The notes beneath the pieces are model-generated. The model saw nothing but the letters and a program-made list of their open reading frames with translations. It did not search any database and was not told the origin of the DNA. The translations under genes and the position numbers were made by a program. From Diphasiastrum complanatum (lineage: Eukaryota > Streptophyta > Lycopodiopsida > Lycopodiales > Lycopodiaceae), in contig CM055098.1 in NCBI GenBank assembly GCA_029204225.1, positions 22,571,367 through 22,635,366 on the forward strand: a stretch of 64,000 bases of DNA. Reading direction: 5' to 3'. Shown piece by piece: positions 10,621 to 23,132 of this stretch (positions within the stretch are counted from its first letter, which is position 1; each line of letters starts with the position of its first letter).

Positions 10621-12640
10621 TACCTTACTTTGTCTATTTTGGTGAAGCTTTGCTACTTTTGTCTAATTCCTTGATTTCTTGAGTATTTTCTTAATTTCTT
10701 GCATTTCCATTATATTTTGATGTTAATGAATGAATTAGATGTTTGAATGCTAAGATTGGCACATGACAACTGTAGAGTACTTCCACATTACAACATGATT
10801 GAAAAAATGAATTCGATACATTGGTAAAATTCAAAACAATATTGTCCAAAGAAAAACTCTGTAACATTGAGTTTGCAAGTTGGCTGGTGTTTTACTAAAA
10901 TGCACTTGTCCTAGTCACCTTTCCTTAAGCACAAAGAAAGGCACGTGTGTTGCAGGCTCTCTCATTGCCTCTTGGTAACATCCTAAACCTTTCAAAATGA
11001 GCTAGGTACCCATTGGGCTTGCTTTTCTTGATAAACCTTGCCATTTATACTAGGCACCAATAGAGGTGCAAGCAGAATACCTATCTTCTTATATAACTAA
11101 CTGAACTTGGAAGAGATCTGCTTTTGTGCTAGATTTGCCTAGCATCTTATAAACCTTACAAGAAGTTTGAGCACAAACCATTCTTAGAGACCACCATGGC
11201 CAATTTTTCCTTGACATGTTGATCGTTGGTGAGGGTGGCTCATATTCTATTCTTCTTATGTCACCCTCGTGAGCTTAGGTACAAATTTTTGAAATACCTT
11301 TCCAAAAAGATTAATCCAATGCTTCAAAAATAATTCACCATGAAGTAATGACCTAAATTTCTACCGAGTGAATTTTATAGCATCATAGTTTGAAGTTGTC
11401 TCTTAAGATTTAGGTTTTAAAGTTTATGAACACAATCAAAATCTTTCTTGTTTATCCCTTGGTTCCCACAAGACATTACTGAATGAGATTTTTGGGCAAT
11501 GTTCATTGAGAGGTGTTAGAGTTCTGGGGGAGTGTCGTAAAACGTGGGGATGACTGACAACGGAAGCTCGAAGCTCTGAGCGTAGGCATGTAGGATCGGA
11601 AATGCAATAGTTAGCAGCAGAAATATTCAAGATGAATGATTCATACAAATTGCACAAATGAGCAATACAGTAGGTGAGGCAAAAATTGCACTGATTAATA
11701 TCAACAGTGAGTACAATGACTTGAAGTAATAACTTCAACTTGAATGTTGAGCGTGAATACGCTGGCTACAGAAAACTCTTATAATAAAAAAAAAACCTTA
11801 CTTACTTAATTCAGCTAGTAATATATATATTTACAAGTGTCTTCAAAAAATATCTACAAGCATTGAATGCTATTTACGCCAGTCTTTGTATATGTACAAA
11901 GTAGGTAACCGCCCTTGGGATACTTAGTTGTCCAACTGTTTTTAGGGTTGATGATAAGTTGTGGACGTCAGTCTGCCACTGTTGCAAAAAATCCGAAAAA
12001 CTCGAAGGTAGGCCTGAAATGGAGTTCAAGGCATTTTGGTCATTGTGTCGCATTTTTCCCGAAAGTGGGAAAAATGTGAAGAAGGCGAAAAGGCGAAGGT
12101 GTCTTAAGAAAATGTTTTAAGGCAAAAACGAAGATTGCGAAATGTGAAGGTCTGAAAATATGTAGTCGGCCTTCGGCTGTTTTCAGGATGCTCATTACTT
12201 GAACGATTGTTAAGGTTGAGCATTAAAATCTAACAAGGAGTACAAATAGCCATCGATAGAGCTTTGAAACTAGATTGACTCTTACAACTAAGTTGTATGC
12301 TCATTCAAAAGGAGGATTATCAACAAGACATGAGTATTGTGATAGCTTATGCACAAGTTGGAGGCTTGGTGTTCTTGCCCAAACTCATCTAGTCTCGTTG
12401 TAAGGACTTTTAATAGACTTACCGCGATTAATCTCGACTGGCTGAGAGAGTTACAGAGAGTTACAGGGTGAAGGATTGAGAGAGTTTTGACTTCGCCTTT
12501 GGAAATGTCATCTTGACAACTAGGTCATTTTTAGAGAGATCTCATTTGTTTTGTTTTGTTGCTTTTGGTAGTAGTAGAATTATGAAAGACCAAATTGCAA
12601 TTAGTAGCTACTTTGCATATAAATTGTACATGAAGTATCA
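10621..12640. other. intergenic with LTR-like start and CCTTCGG motif
   Basis: No host gene was recognised. At 11525-11545 the sequence gggggag followed by TGTCGTAAAACG again looks like a polypurine tract plus LTR start. Around 11970-12190 a stretch rich in gcgaaaagg/gcgaagg and ending cggccttcggctg resembles the CTTCGG-rich repeat near 30.4 kb. The last few hundred bases are presumably the SRP72 upstream region. Confidence 0.4.
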
Positions 12641-12686
12641 CAGGCTTTGTCTTTACGCGAGGGAGTAACTCCCTTACTCATTTTTG

Positions 12687-12692
<6 letters not shown>

Positions 12693-12733
<41 letters not shown>
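12693..12733. repeat. (GA)n tract in the SRP72 upstream/5' region
   Basis: About 40 bp of GA dinucleotides, 460 bp before the SRP72 start codon. GA-rich tracts are common near plant core promoters and bind BBR/BPC proteins; a role here is inference. Confidence 0.7.
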
Positions 12734-13192
12734 TATGGCAACTCGAGCGATTGGAAACACGACTCGAAAGACGACAGAGACAATGACGAACAGCTCTGTG
12801 GGAAGTACTTCGTTGATGTAAGCAGTTGATTGTCGGAATGCTTTAGATCTTTCAATAGTTTAGTTTGTTGTTCATATTACATTTTTTTTTTGTGTGTTTC
12901 AGTCGGCGATATCGGATTAGGTTTTTGCTATAATTTGTACATTGTGGTGGGTTGTTTTGCATTATAGCATTTGTATGTTCATTGCGCTATGTCCCTGCAG
13001 TTGATGATTGCAGGTTTTGAACTCGTGCAATGCAAAATAGCGATATAGTGAATGTAAGCGAGTTATGTGCAGCGATACCTGCGGTATATAAGCTGCAAGC
13101 TGTAGCAAAGGTTGCATCGAACAAGCTGGAGGATCTTAATAAAACTAGGTCATTGCTAAAAGCATAGATTTTTGTACAAGTAGGTGTGTTTC

Positions 13193-16100
13193 ATGGCACC
13201 AAAGGTTAGGGCAAAGCCGCTGCCGCAGCAGCAATTGGGTGTTGGGCAGCCTCCTCTTGCCGCAGTAGCGCCTGTTGCATCCTCTATGGACGATTTGTTT
13301 GCAAGTTTGGCCCGCAATGTCAAAAGCAACAATCACAAACAGATCGTCAAAGTAGCTGATCAAAGTATCCTCGAAAAAGACAGGGTGCCATCATGCGAAG
13401 TAAAGTAGGTGGATGAATCGTGTGTGGTGCGTGTAAACTGTGATAACCGTGAGAGATCCCTTCTGTGTAGCTTTTTTAATCTGAGAGCATAATTTTGTTG
13501 TTGATCCGCCGCTCTTAACTGACATCAACCTTTCCTCCTTTGGCATTGGCCAGCTCCCTTGAAAGTAGATCATCCACGAGAGAGTGAATCTGCAAAAGTG
13601 CAGTGATCCCTGTGGAAAGTTCATTTTGGCCCAAATATGGTTTGCTTATGAAAGCACAGGTTATTATAGTAAAGGCTTTCTAAATTCGAAGATTTAACAA
13701 TGAAGTCTACATAGATCAGATCTTCACAAACAGCTCAAGTTAAAGCAAGATAAAAACGTTTGACATACACGATCCTTCTTGAGTTCAACTTCCATTCATC
13801 CTACTCTGCTTTCGAATATGCAGGGTTTCTAAAACTGGAAAGAGAGTCTTTGAAAGGACTTGAGCCCAGGTAAAAGTCTTAAGATACTAGGGTTTTTGCC
13901 TGCTTTACAAATTTAGCTGCTTCTAATTTGGTTTTATGAGTAACAAGAATTACGAGGTAAAAACAATGTGACAAGGCAACTATTGAGTTTTTTCTTCATG
14001 TCAAGTCTAATTTGGTCTCAACAAGAACATACAGGGTAAGAACAATTATGATAAATCAAATATTGAGTCTTGGTATCAACTAGTTTGTGAGGAATGGAAA
14101 GTGTGGTTGCTGCTAAAATTATGGTCAATAATCTGCAAACTCATAAGATAATGGTTGGACCTGTTTGGAATTAACATACTTTCAAGATGGATTTATATAT
14201 AACAACTTTTTTTTATTTGAAGCCGAGCTCAAAACGTAATGCCCATGTTGTCAAGGACCTTATTGAAAGGTGATTCATCAGTTTCTAAAAGCCTTTTGCC
14301 GTTCACAAGATTTTGAGTTGGACTCTGATTGGTTTGTTAGCTTTACGTATGTTAAATGAGCATAGTTGCCATTGATAGCACGATTCTCGTGAAACTTTAT
14401 ATTGATGTAGTGAGCTTTTTGCCTTTCTTTTGGCTGACTTTTTCGGGAAATTCATCGCTATCCGAGTTACCAGCATGAAAATGCAATGCCAAATTGTTAC
14501 CATTGACAAGGATTGTGTGTCCAATCATTTGCAATCAAAGTTTTTCTTTGCATGATTTGAAGGAGATTTGTATCAGGATGGGAGTGAAATGAAAGTGATC
14601 ACAATCCTTAGAAGACCAAAACAATTTACATTGTTTTTATCTATGTTTAAACACCTTATTGATATGATCTTTTTCACAACTATAGGATGTCAAATACATC
14701 AGAAAGTAACCCACTTTTAAATGTCTTTCCTTTTAGTACTTGTGAAGGTTGGCTTGGGTTGAGGTGCTACTTAGATGCGTGTCTTAATTTCTAACCTTAT
14801 TTTTGCCCAAGAAAGTCCAGGTTTGATTCCCTTCTAAGAGTAAATGTTTCCCTTTCTATGTTAGTTCAAGTTGGAATTCCGGACTATAAGTGACACGATA
14901 ATGTACATTTTTCGAGGCAGTCAAAATACTTATTTTGACTGAATGGTTTACTCTCATGTGGCGTAATGACCACATTCTGAAGTACAATCAGTCTAGATTG
15001 TATATTTGTCGGCAAGTATCTTGGTTTTTATCTTGGATATTCTGGAATTTACATTGGAGGAGATTTTAAAGTTAATCTATGCAGAGCTGAATTCTATTTT
15101 ACTAAATACTAGCAAATGAAGATGTGTTAAGAATTTTTGGGACATAGTTCCTTGACAAAGTTGAAGTCTTGGCAGTAGCTCCTCAAGATATAGAGGCCCT
15201 TCAATGCAAGGTGGTTGCACTAATACAAGTTGGCAACATCTCAGAGGCGTTGACAACTATTGACTCTGTCAGCAAGGAAGTCGTGGACCATAGATTTCAT
15301 AAGGTAATACCTTCATGCACAACAACTATTGACAAGCATGTCACTTTAAATCACAACACTACAATATCAAGAGATTGTAGAGTGGCAATGTAGGGATCAT
15401 TGTTTTTACACCTTATTGTTGCATATTCTTATTTCCGATCTAACTAGGTGCAAGAGTTGTTCTTGTTGATCTCTTTGCTATGTTATTATCAGGGCACACA
15501 CTGCATAGCTAAAGATATTTCTTTCAGGAAATCTATGTGAATTACTTTATTGCATCAAATATTTTTGACCTTTTATGTCTTAAGAGTCACCTGCAATCTT
15601 AGAAGGATCTTGTTTAGAAATAAGAATCTAAATTTCTTCTAATATCCAATGGATTAGGGTTCATGGTACATTTAAACTTGGCTTGTGATGAATACATTAT
15701 GATCTTTGTTAATATCCTTCTTGGCTACATCTTCAGGCATATTGTTTGTATAGACAAAACAAGCTAGGAGAAGCTCTATCGACCTTAATGGGACTTGAAA
15801 GAAGTTCAAATGTTCTTCAATTGGAGGCCCAAATCCTTTATAGGAAAGGAGATCTTGATGCTTGCATTGCAAGCTATGAGAAGCTTTTACAAAAGTTCAA
15901 AATAGATTCAGATGAGGTTAAGACCAATGTTTTAGCAGCCTATATTGCTGGAGGGAGGTCAAGTGAAGTTCTTGCCCTGATGGATGCTATGAATGTATCT
16001 CCAAAGAGTAGCTTTGATTTGGCATACAATGTTGCATGCGTGTTGCTTGACAAAGAGGACTATACAAAGGCCGAGGAATTACTTCTCCTTGCTCGTCGGT

Positions 16101-18108
16101 AAATTTGCATTTACTTGTTCGCTTTGTATTAAGCTTCAATGTGCACGCCTTGTGTTGTTGATATGAATAAGTAGACATCAATATGTTTAGGTGTTTATTT
16201 AAGGATAAATTGACTAAAGCTCTTAAGAGAAGCTATGCCTTTTTTAAAAGGTAAGCAACAATATGCATGCTTTTAAATTGAATTGCTTTGTCAAGGATTG
16301 CATCCTCCTTAGCTAGATCTTTTCCTTGCAATATTCCATATGCTACTCTTTGTACCCTTTAATATCTTCTTTTTTTTTTCCTAATTTTGTCTGTAGTTAT
16401 AGGTGAACAAAATGTTGTTGGTTTAGCTCACTAGTGGATAGTGCTAGAGTCTTTTCTAAGTGTTGAAATGGTACATAAGACTATGAAATACATATCAAAC
16501 ATATCATCCAAGGGAGAGCACAATGTGACATTGAAGAGTATAAAAAAAGGAATTAAGTAGAACATCTAGAATGTCAACTACTAAGTGGTCCATCAAGCTG
16601 TCTGACTACACAAAATATGAGAAATAAAATGGACTAGAAACATAAACTAGAATTGTTGGATTTGTGTGTGGCCAATAGTATAAATGAAGTACATGTGTAT
16701 ACGATGTTTGTATGTGCAGCTATATCCTAGTTCTCATCCTCATACATTAGTCTTAAGTGGTCCCAACACAATTCATGATCATAACTAACGAGTGTGTCTT
16801 GTTGTTAATAGGATAAAAGTTACCACGGAAACGTGAGCTAGGAAGTGTTGTACAAGTGATAGGACACTGACATGCATGCCAACAACTATGGGAACATGAA
16901 TCTCTAACATAATCAGAGGAAGGAAAGTATGAACTTGATAGACGTGCGCCTCATCACACAGACCATCAACTTCAACTGAAGAAAGCTCACTTGGCTGCTT
17001 TTGATATTCACGTTGTGCCATCTGAATCCATCTATAGTATTTGGAACAATAGCAAGTATGGATTGAAGACGGATGATGTAGAATCAAGAGGATAGAATCT
17101 GGATGTCATCTGTCCCATCTATATGGGTTACCGTTGCCACCACCAAAACATCATGTGTACCACCAAGAACCTCTGTACAATAGCAATCTTTTTTGCATCT
17201 ACAATTGTTCTGGTGCCATCTAGAACTTCTGATGCAACTAGATCGTGTCCAAGAGTTTCCCCTCAAATGTCATGTGACCCATAACATATATCCATGATTG
17301 CACCAAATGAACATGATTTGTCCCATCTAGAATATCATATGGCTCATGATAAATATTTTGGTTAATTACTACATCTGGAACATTCTGAGAATTATCTAGT
17401 AGTGGATCCATAGCAATAAGACGATTGTGTACAAAGGCACAAGAATTAGAAGGGTATTCATCTTGTGTATATCTACCACCAAGAGTTAGCTCGGTATCTA
17501 AATTTGAATGTAGCTAGCGCAATCATATTAACATCACTATGTGGATAGATCTCAAAATAGAAAGCTAGTGCATTCAACATGTTTCCTAATATAGAGTGAT
17601 AGAAAGAAGTGACAACTGTTGCTTGATCTTTGATGAGTTGAGAAAAATTCATATAGAAAAGTATGCAAGTGGGAGCTGTCAACTTTTCCTGTGCAAAATA
17701 AATGTAGACGGAACAGGCACAGGAATAAGAATAAGTGAAATAAGAATAACAGTCAAGAAAATGCATAAAAAAAACATCAAAAGAAACAATAGTGGAAATC
17801 TGGAAAAGGTGGAAGTTGTAATAAAGGGATCCAAAGCATAACATGTAGTATGAAGCATAATTGCAGCCCACATTCCGGAATGCATTCCAAAACATGCCTG
17901 TCTTTTTGTTTTTATTTAGTTTTTTAACATGCTAATTAGTTTTTAGTATTTGTAAATTTTTTTAGGGCTTATGTTTCTTGTTTTTTGTTTTTTGTGGTGA
18001 GAATCGATTTTCAGTAGTAAGTTTTTTTTTCCTTTTTTAGTATTAAAAAAAACCATTTTAGAATGCATGTTCCAGAATGCAGATTGTTCCGCTGCATCTA
18101 TGGCTATG

Positions 18109-18147
<39 letters not shown>

Positions 18148-18515
18148 ACTGAATCACGATTTGATGCTGATTGAATAGCGATTCCGATTCAGCCGATTCA
18201 AATCTCTGCATCGAGTTTTCTTGGAATTTGGAATTTTCGAATCTCCGAATCAGATTTTCTTGGAATTCGGCCAATTTGAATCTCTGAATCGGATGCTTGG
18301 TTGCAAGAAAAGCCTAATATATATGGAATTTGGAATCTTTAATGCTTATAATTCAATCATGATATCAATTATCATTCTAAATTCTAGACAGATCTACAAA
18401 AAAATTTGAGTTCTGAAACCCTAAAACTGATTCGCTGATTTGAAAACCCTAGGACCGAATTGAAAAGGTCGAATAGGCCGATTTCGATTTGACTGATTCC
18501 GAATAGGAAGGAATC

Positions 18516-18567
<52 letters not shown>

Positions 18568-19994
18568 GAGAGAACATGTTATTGTTTTCGGGAGAGACCC
18601 ACAGTGAGTGATCCATGGGCAATATCAAGGAGCAATTCCAGAGTAGCTGCTCCACCAAAAAACTCTAAATCAGTAATGTGAGAAAATTTACTAGAGCCCA
18701 CTGCCCAATGGGCTGTACAGATTTCATCTCAAGTTGCCCATTCCAGCTTCCTCTACTCTAGATCTTCTAAAAGCTTCGTCCCTTCCCATGTGACAAAAAT
18801 TCTTCTGAATGCTATCAATTACTTTTAGGCTGTTGCTCAGAAAGAGTATATAGGGAAGGCCATATGTTGCAAGCAAACATTGTTGAATCTAGCTCTAATT
18901 TTTTTCTCATGTGCTACAATGGAGCACATGGAGTTTATCCATGACCTTTTCCTTGCCACACAACTTGCATGTCATTTCTTCTTCCATCTACTTGCCAAGT
19001 GGTCTGAGCTAACCCTTATCCTGCAAATTAATTGTTGTTCGTGTATTGATGTGTTGCACAGATGAGCATGGGGTTAATCTCCTAGAAAAAGCCGTCTCTT
19101 CATGAGGATAATCTTGTGTAATATCTTTTGTTGAGCCTAGAATCTATGGTCGTTGTGCCATCTGGAAGATCATCTATGTGTATTCCCCTTTTCTCTAGCC
19201 ATTTGGGCCCCTCTTCGTATCAGCCCATTTCACTTGTCCCATCTTATTGCATAAATTAACTCATGTTAGAAGATATATTGATGATTTATTTGTTCTTGAT
19301 CTTCCTAATCTTGGTAGTTTTCTATATAAAGGCCCTAACTTTTTTGGTGTGAACTTAATTGTACAACTAGTGATGATAAGTGCAATTTTTTAGACCTGTC
19401 TATAAGCCAGGCTAGGTCAGATTTATTGGTTGATATTTTTGATAAAAGGCTGTACAGTAACTTGAACATAATTCGCATGCCTCATATTTCTTCAAATATT
19501 TCAGATTCTGTTAAATATGGAGATCAGTTCTCAATTCTACAGGTTTTCTCATCTTTGTTCTAGTAGAGATGCTTTTGTAGACCAGTCAAGCAATCTAATC
19601 ATTTTGTTACTCCATAAGGGTTACTCGTTTAAGAAAATCATGAGCAAAGTTCGAACTGTTTTAGACTCTTTTGGTTTTATCTCTGGTATTTCACAACCGA
19701 ACTTTCGGTTTGCATCTACAACTTTCGTTTCCATTACGCCCTGTCATGTAATATTTTGTTTTTTCAACTAACATCTCCCACTTGAAGTTTTGTCACATGT
19801 AGCTTTATGCAATACTTTTTGTTGCTTTCTTACATTAACCCATGCTTTTCACAATCTTATGGTATTCCTTTTGCTTTTCCGTCTTGCTTGCATCCATTGT
19901 CTCTCCATCTTGTAGAGCTTCTTTGCACTCTTATCATACCATGCATTCAAGGCATGCATTTACAGCTTCTCCTTCCTTTCGTGAAGTGTTTGAG

Positions 19995-20043
<49 letters not shown>

Positions 20044-20242
20044 GATATATATAAGGAAGCGGATGGTGGACGCGGACGCGCTAGGGGCGTGTCCACCCTT
20101 TTTTTTTTTAAATATTTTTTAGTGTTAATTAGGGTTAAAAAAAATGGACGCGTCCGACCCCGCGTTCAGGGGTCGGACGCGTCCGGGTCCGGACGCAGAT
20201 TGCCCGCGTCCGGCCCGGACCCTCATGTCTGTATTATTTATA

Positions 20243-20299
<57 letters not shown>

Positions 20300-23082
20300 A
20301 AGTGGGACCCGGACGCGAACGCGCGTCCGGATGCGCGTTCGCATCCGCGTCCGGACGCAGATGTGCCAAGGGTGTGTCCGCGTCCGTTTTTTTTTTTAAT
20401 TTTTTTAAAAAAAAATTAGACTTAAAAAAATAAAAAAAATAAAAATATGGTGTCCGGACCCCCGGTCGCTTCAGTTTTTTTTTTTTTTTAATTTTTAGTT
20501 AAAAAAAAAAATTGGACTCGTTTGACCCCGCGTCTGGGGGTCAAACGTGTCCAGGTCCGGACGCGGACGCGGACATTCCAGCCCGGACCCTCATGTCTGA
20601 TATATTATATATATATCATAGTACCCCACATGGTACCGCCATTATGGTACCGCCGGTACCATAATGGTGGTACCGCCATTATGGTGCTGCCCTCAGACCC
20701 GCGGTACCAGGGCGGCACCATAATAATAATATTTTATTATTATTATTATTATTATTTTAATTAAAAACCCCTTTTATTAGGGTATTTTAGGGTAAAAAAT
20801 TTTGAAAAAAAAGTGTCAGGGTTTAGAAAAAAGGGGGGACTATACAGGGGAATGTACAGAGGGACTGTACAGGGGGCACTGTGGGGGAGCAGACCTTGGG
20901 GTCAATGGGAGTGCAGCACGTGGGGGAGCAGCAAATCTGGACAAGTACATCGTCACATGGGCATTGTGGGGGAGCAAACCACGGACCCAATCGGAGTGCA
21001 GCATGTGGTGGAGCAATACATGGGGGAGGTACAATAGCACATGGGCACTGTGGGGGAGCAGGCCATGGGGCCAATGGGAGTGCAACACATGGGAACATGT
21101 ACTAGGGCACATAGAGGAATCATCAACAACTACACACGGGGGAACAGGCTGTGGGGTTAAATAGGCACTCACGAGGCTGTGAGAGCCTGTGAGAGAGAGG
21201 TTGTGAGAGCCAGTTCGAAAAACAGGGTGTCGTGAGATGGCAGAGCGCATACCACCAAGGCCTGAGGGCGAGGCCAGGAGGAAGCTCGAGGAAGATGTTC
21301 GAAGGCACAACGAAAGGCATCGGAAGCAAGAGGCAGACATTGCAGAGATGCTGCGACAGACTCGGGAGAGACAGCCAAAGCTGCAGATCCCCACCCCCGC
21401 TGTGGCCCCTGCCCCCGCTGTCGAGCTGGATTTGGATGAGCAGATCGGAATGAACTTCACACGACGGCAGCTCATCATGGTCAGGGAAAGGGCTGCCCGC
21501 CGTCGGGTTGACCAAGAGGCAGCTCGGGCTAACCGGGAGGCAGAGCGAGAGCGACAAAACAATGGACCTGACGAGGGCGAGGAGTCTGTGGAGGATCCGT
21601 AGAAATGTTTAGAGTGGATAGGATCCAGCCGTATGTGGCTGGCTGTTGTTATGTGGTTTTCGGCATAAGATGAGGCAACATTGAGTGTTTGACGAATGCT
21701 CCGGAGACAACTCAGGGCCCCGAGCTGACTCTCGCAACTGATATCTATGCCTGTCTGGAACTGGCATGGGCTGTGTATCTGAGGAGGAGGACTCGTCATC
21801 CTCATCCTCCCAATCTGCCTCCGCATCAGCCCCCAAGCAAGCCAAACCGACTAGACCTGCTCCAGCTGGCTGTGATACTGCACCTCTACCTGCACCTGGG
21901 ACCCTGCGAGGTCGTCCTCTCTTCCTTGGCTGTTTCTGTGCTCTGCCTTTCTTGTTCGGTGCACCCTTGGGCCTTCCTGGTCTCGTGCGGACGAGGGGAG
22001 CTGTCAATGCCTCATCACCCCCATGCAGATCACCTGGCTGGCTAGGCTAGGCCCAAGCTGAGGTCGGCTGGGATAGAGAAGCCACAGATGGGTGCCCCTG
22101 TGCAGCTGATAGTGGAGGATAGGCCCGTGGAGTGTGTGCCCGTGGGGCTGTTGCTGGCGGAGGAACTGGCTGTAGAGGGGCCTTCCCTGCAGGAGGCAAG
22201 TATAGCGGCGATATGTACTGAAAGGGGCGCTGCGGTGGCCAGTATTGGTACATACTGGGTGCTGCCACTGGAGGAGCCATTGTGGATGTGGGTGCTGCAA
22301 GGGAAAACCTGGGCACTGGAGCCACTAGAGGAGCCACCGGAGGAGCCACTGTGGATGTGGGTGCTGCAAGAGAAAACCTGGGCACAGATGGTGGCCTGCC
22401 ATGGAGACCTGGTGCTGCATAAGTGGATGGCGATGGAGGGGCTGCTGGCCTCAACGGCATCGGTGGCACTGGAGGTGCTGTGCGGCGCACGTACACCCTC
22501 TGAGGAACTGGAGGAACTGTAGGCACCTCGTGTAGCTGCTCTGGCTGAGACTCTGTGTAGGGCATGCTGGCTAGAGAGGATGGGGGTGCCCTGACGCTCG
22601 GCATCTTCTGGGCCTCTGAATCCAACTCTGCAATCAAGTCGTCCAGCTGGGCATCCGAATATAAATGCTCTGGGCTCTGGGACCTGCATGACCTCCCAAT
22701 CGGTACAATCAAAGTCATCTGGTGACTCCTTTGATGTGTTGTCGTAGAAATGCGCCCATGACTCCGTGATGCACGCATCCAAGCAGCTGCGGAAGGTAAG
22801 CCCAAATCACTCTGCCCCCTATCAAGAGCCTCCTCCATCATATCAACATAAGAAGGTATGCCACTAGCCCCCCCTATGTGCCCCGCCCATCTCCCGGTAT
22901 AATCTGTGGCATGTGTCCCACCTCTACCACCTGATGCACCTGTGACCCCTGCTCTAGGCGTGTGCCCAACACTTGTATCATATGCCTCATCCCGCTCTGA
23001 TTTGGCGAACACAACCCGAATGGGCTCATCCTCATCCTGATCATCCTCTGACACTTGCTCATCTGCCTCGTACTCAAGCCCG

Positions 23083-23132
<50 letters not shown>

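Noticed and set aside
12647-12829. Possible upstream SRP72 exon overlapping the GA tract
   Set aside because: No similarity to SRP72 and no splice pattern linking it to the ATG at 13193; the Arg-Glu run is just the repeat.
19807-20433. 208-codon frame through TA runs and GC-rich repeats
   Set aside because: The translation is mostly Tyr-Ile repeats and Arg/Gly/Ala from GGACGCG repeats; it crosses repeat boundaries and has no domain.
20840-21826. 328-codon minus-strand frame over the left part of the hAT element
   Set aside because: It runs antisense to the 121-aa frame and through the tandem repeat, with a composition typical of a GC-rich shadow frame.
22088-22522. 144-codon plus-strand frame
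   Set aside because: Antisense shadow of the Pro/Ala-rich transposase tail; its repeats mirror the coding-strand duplication.
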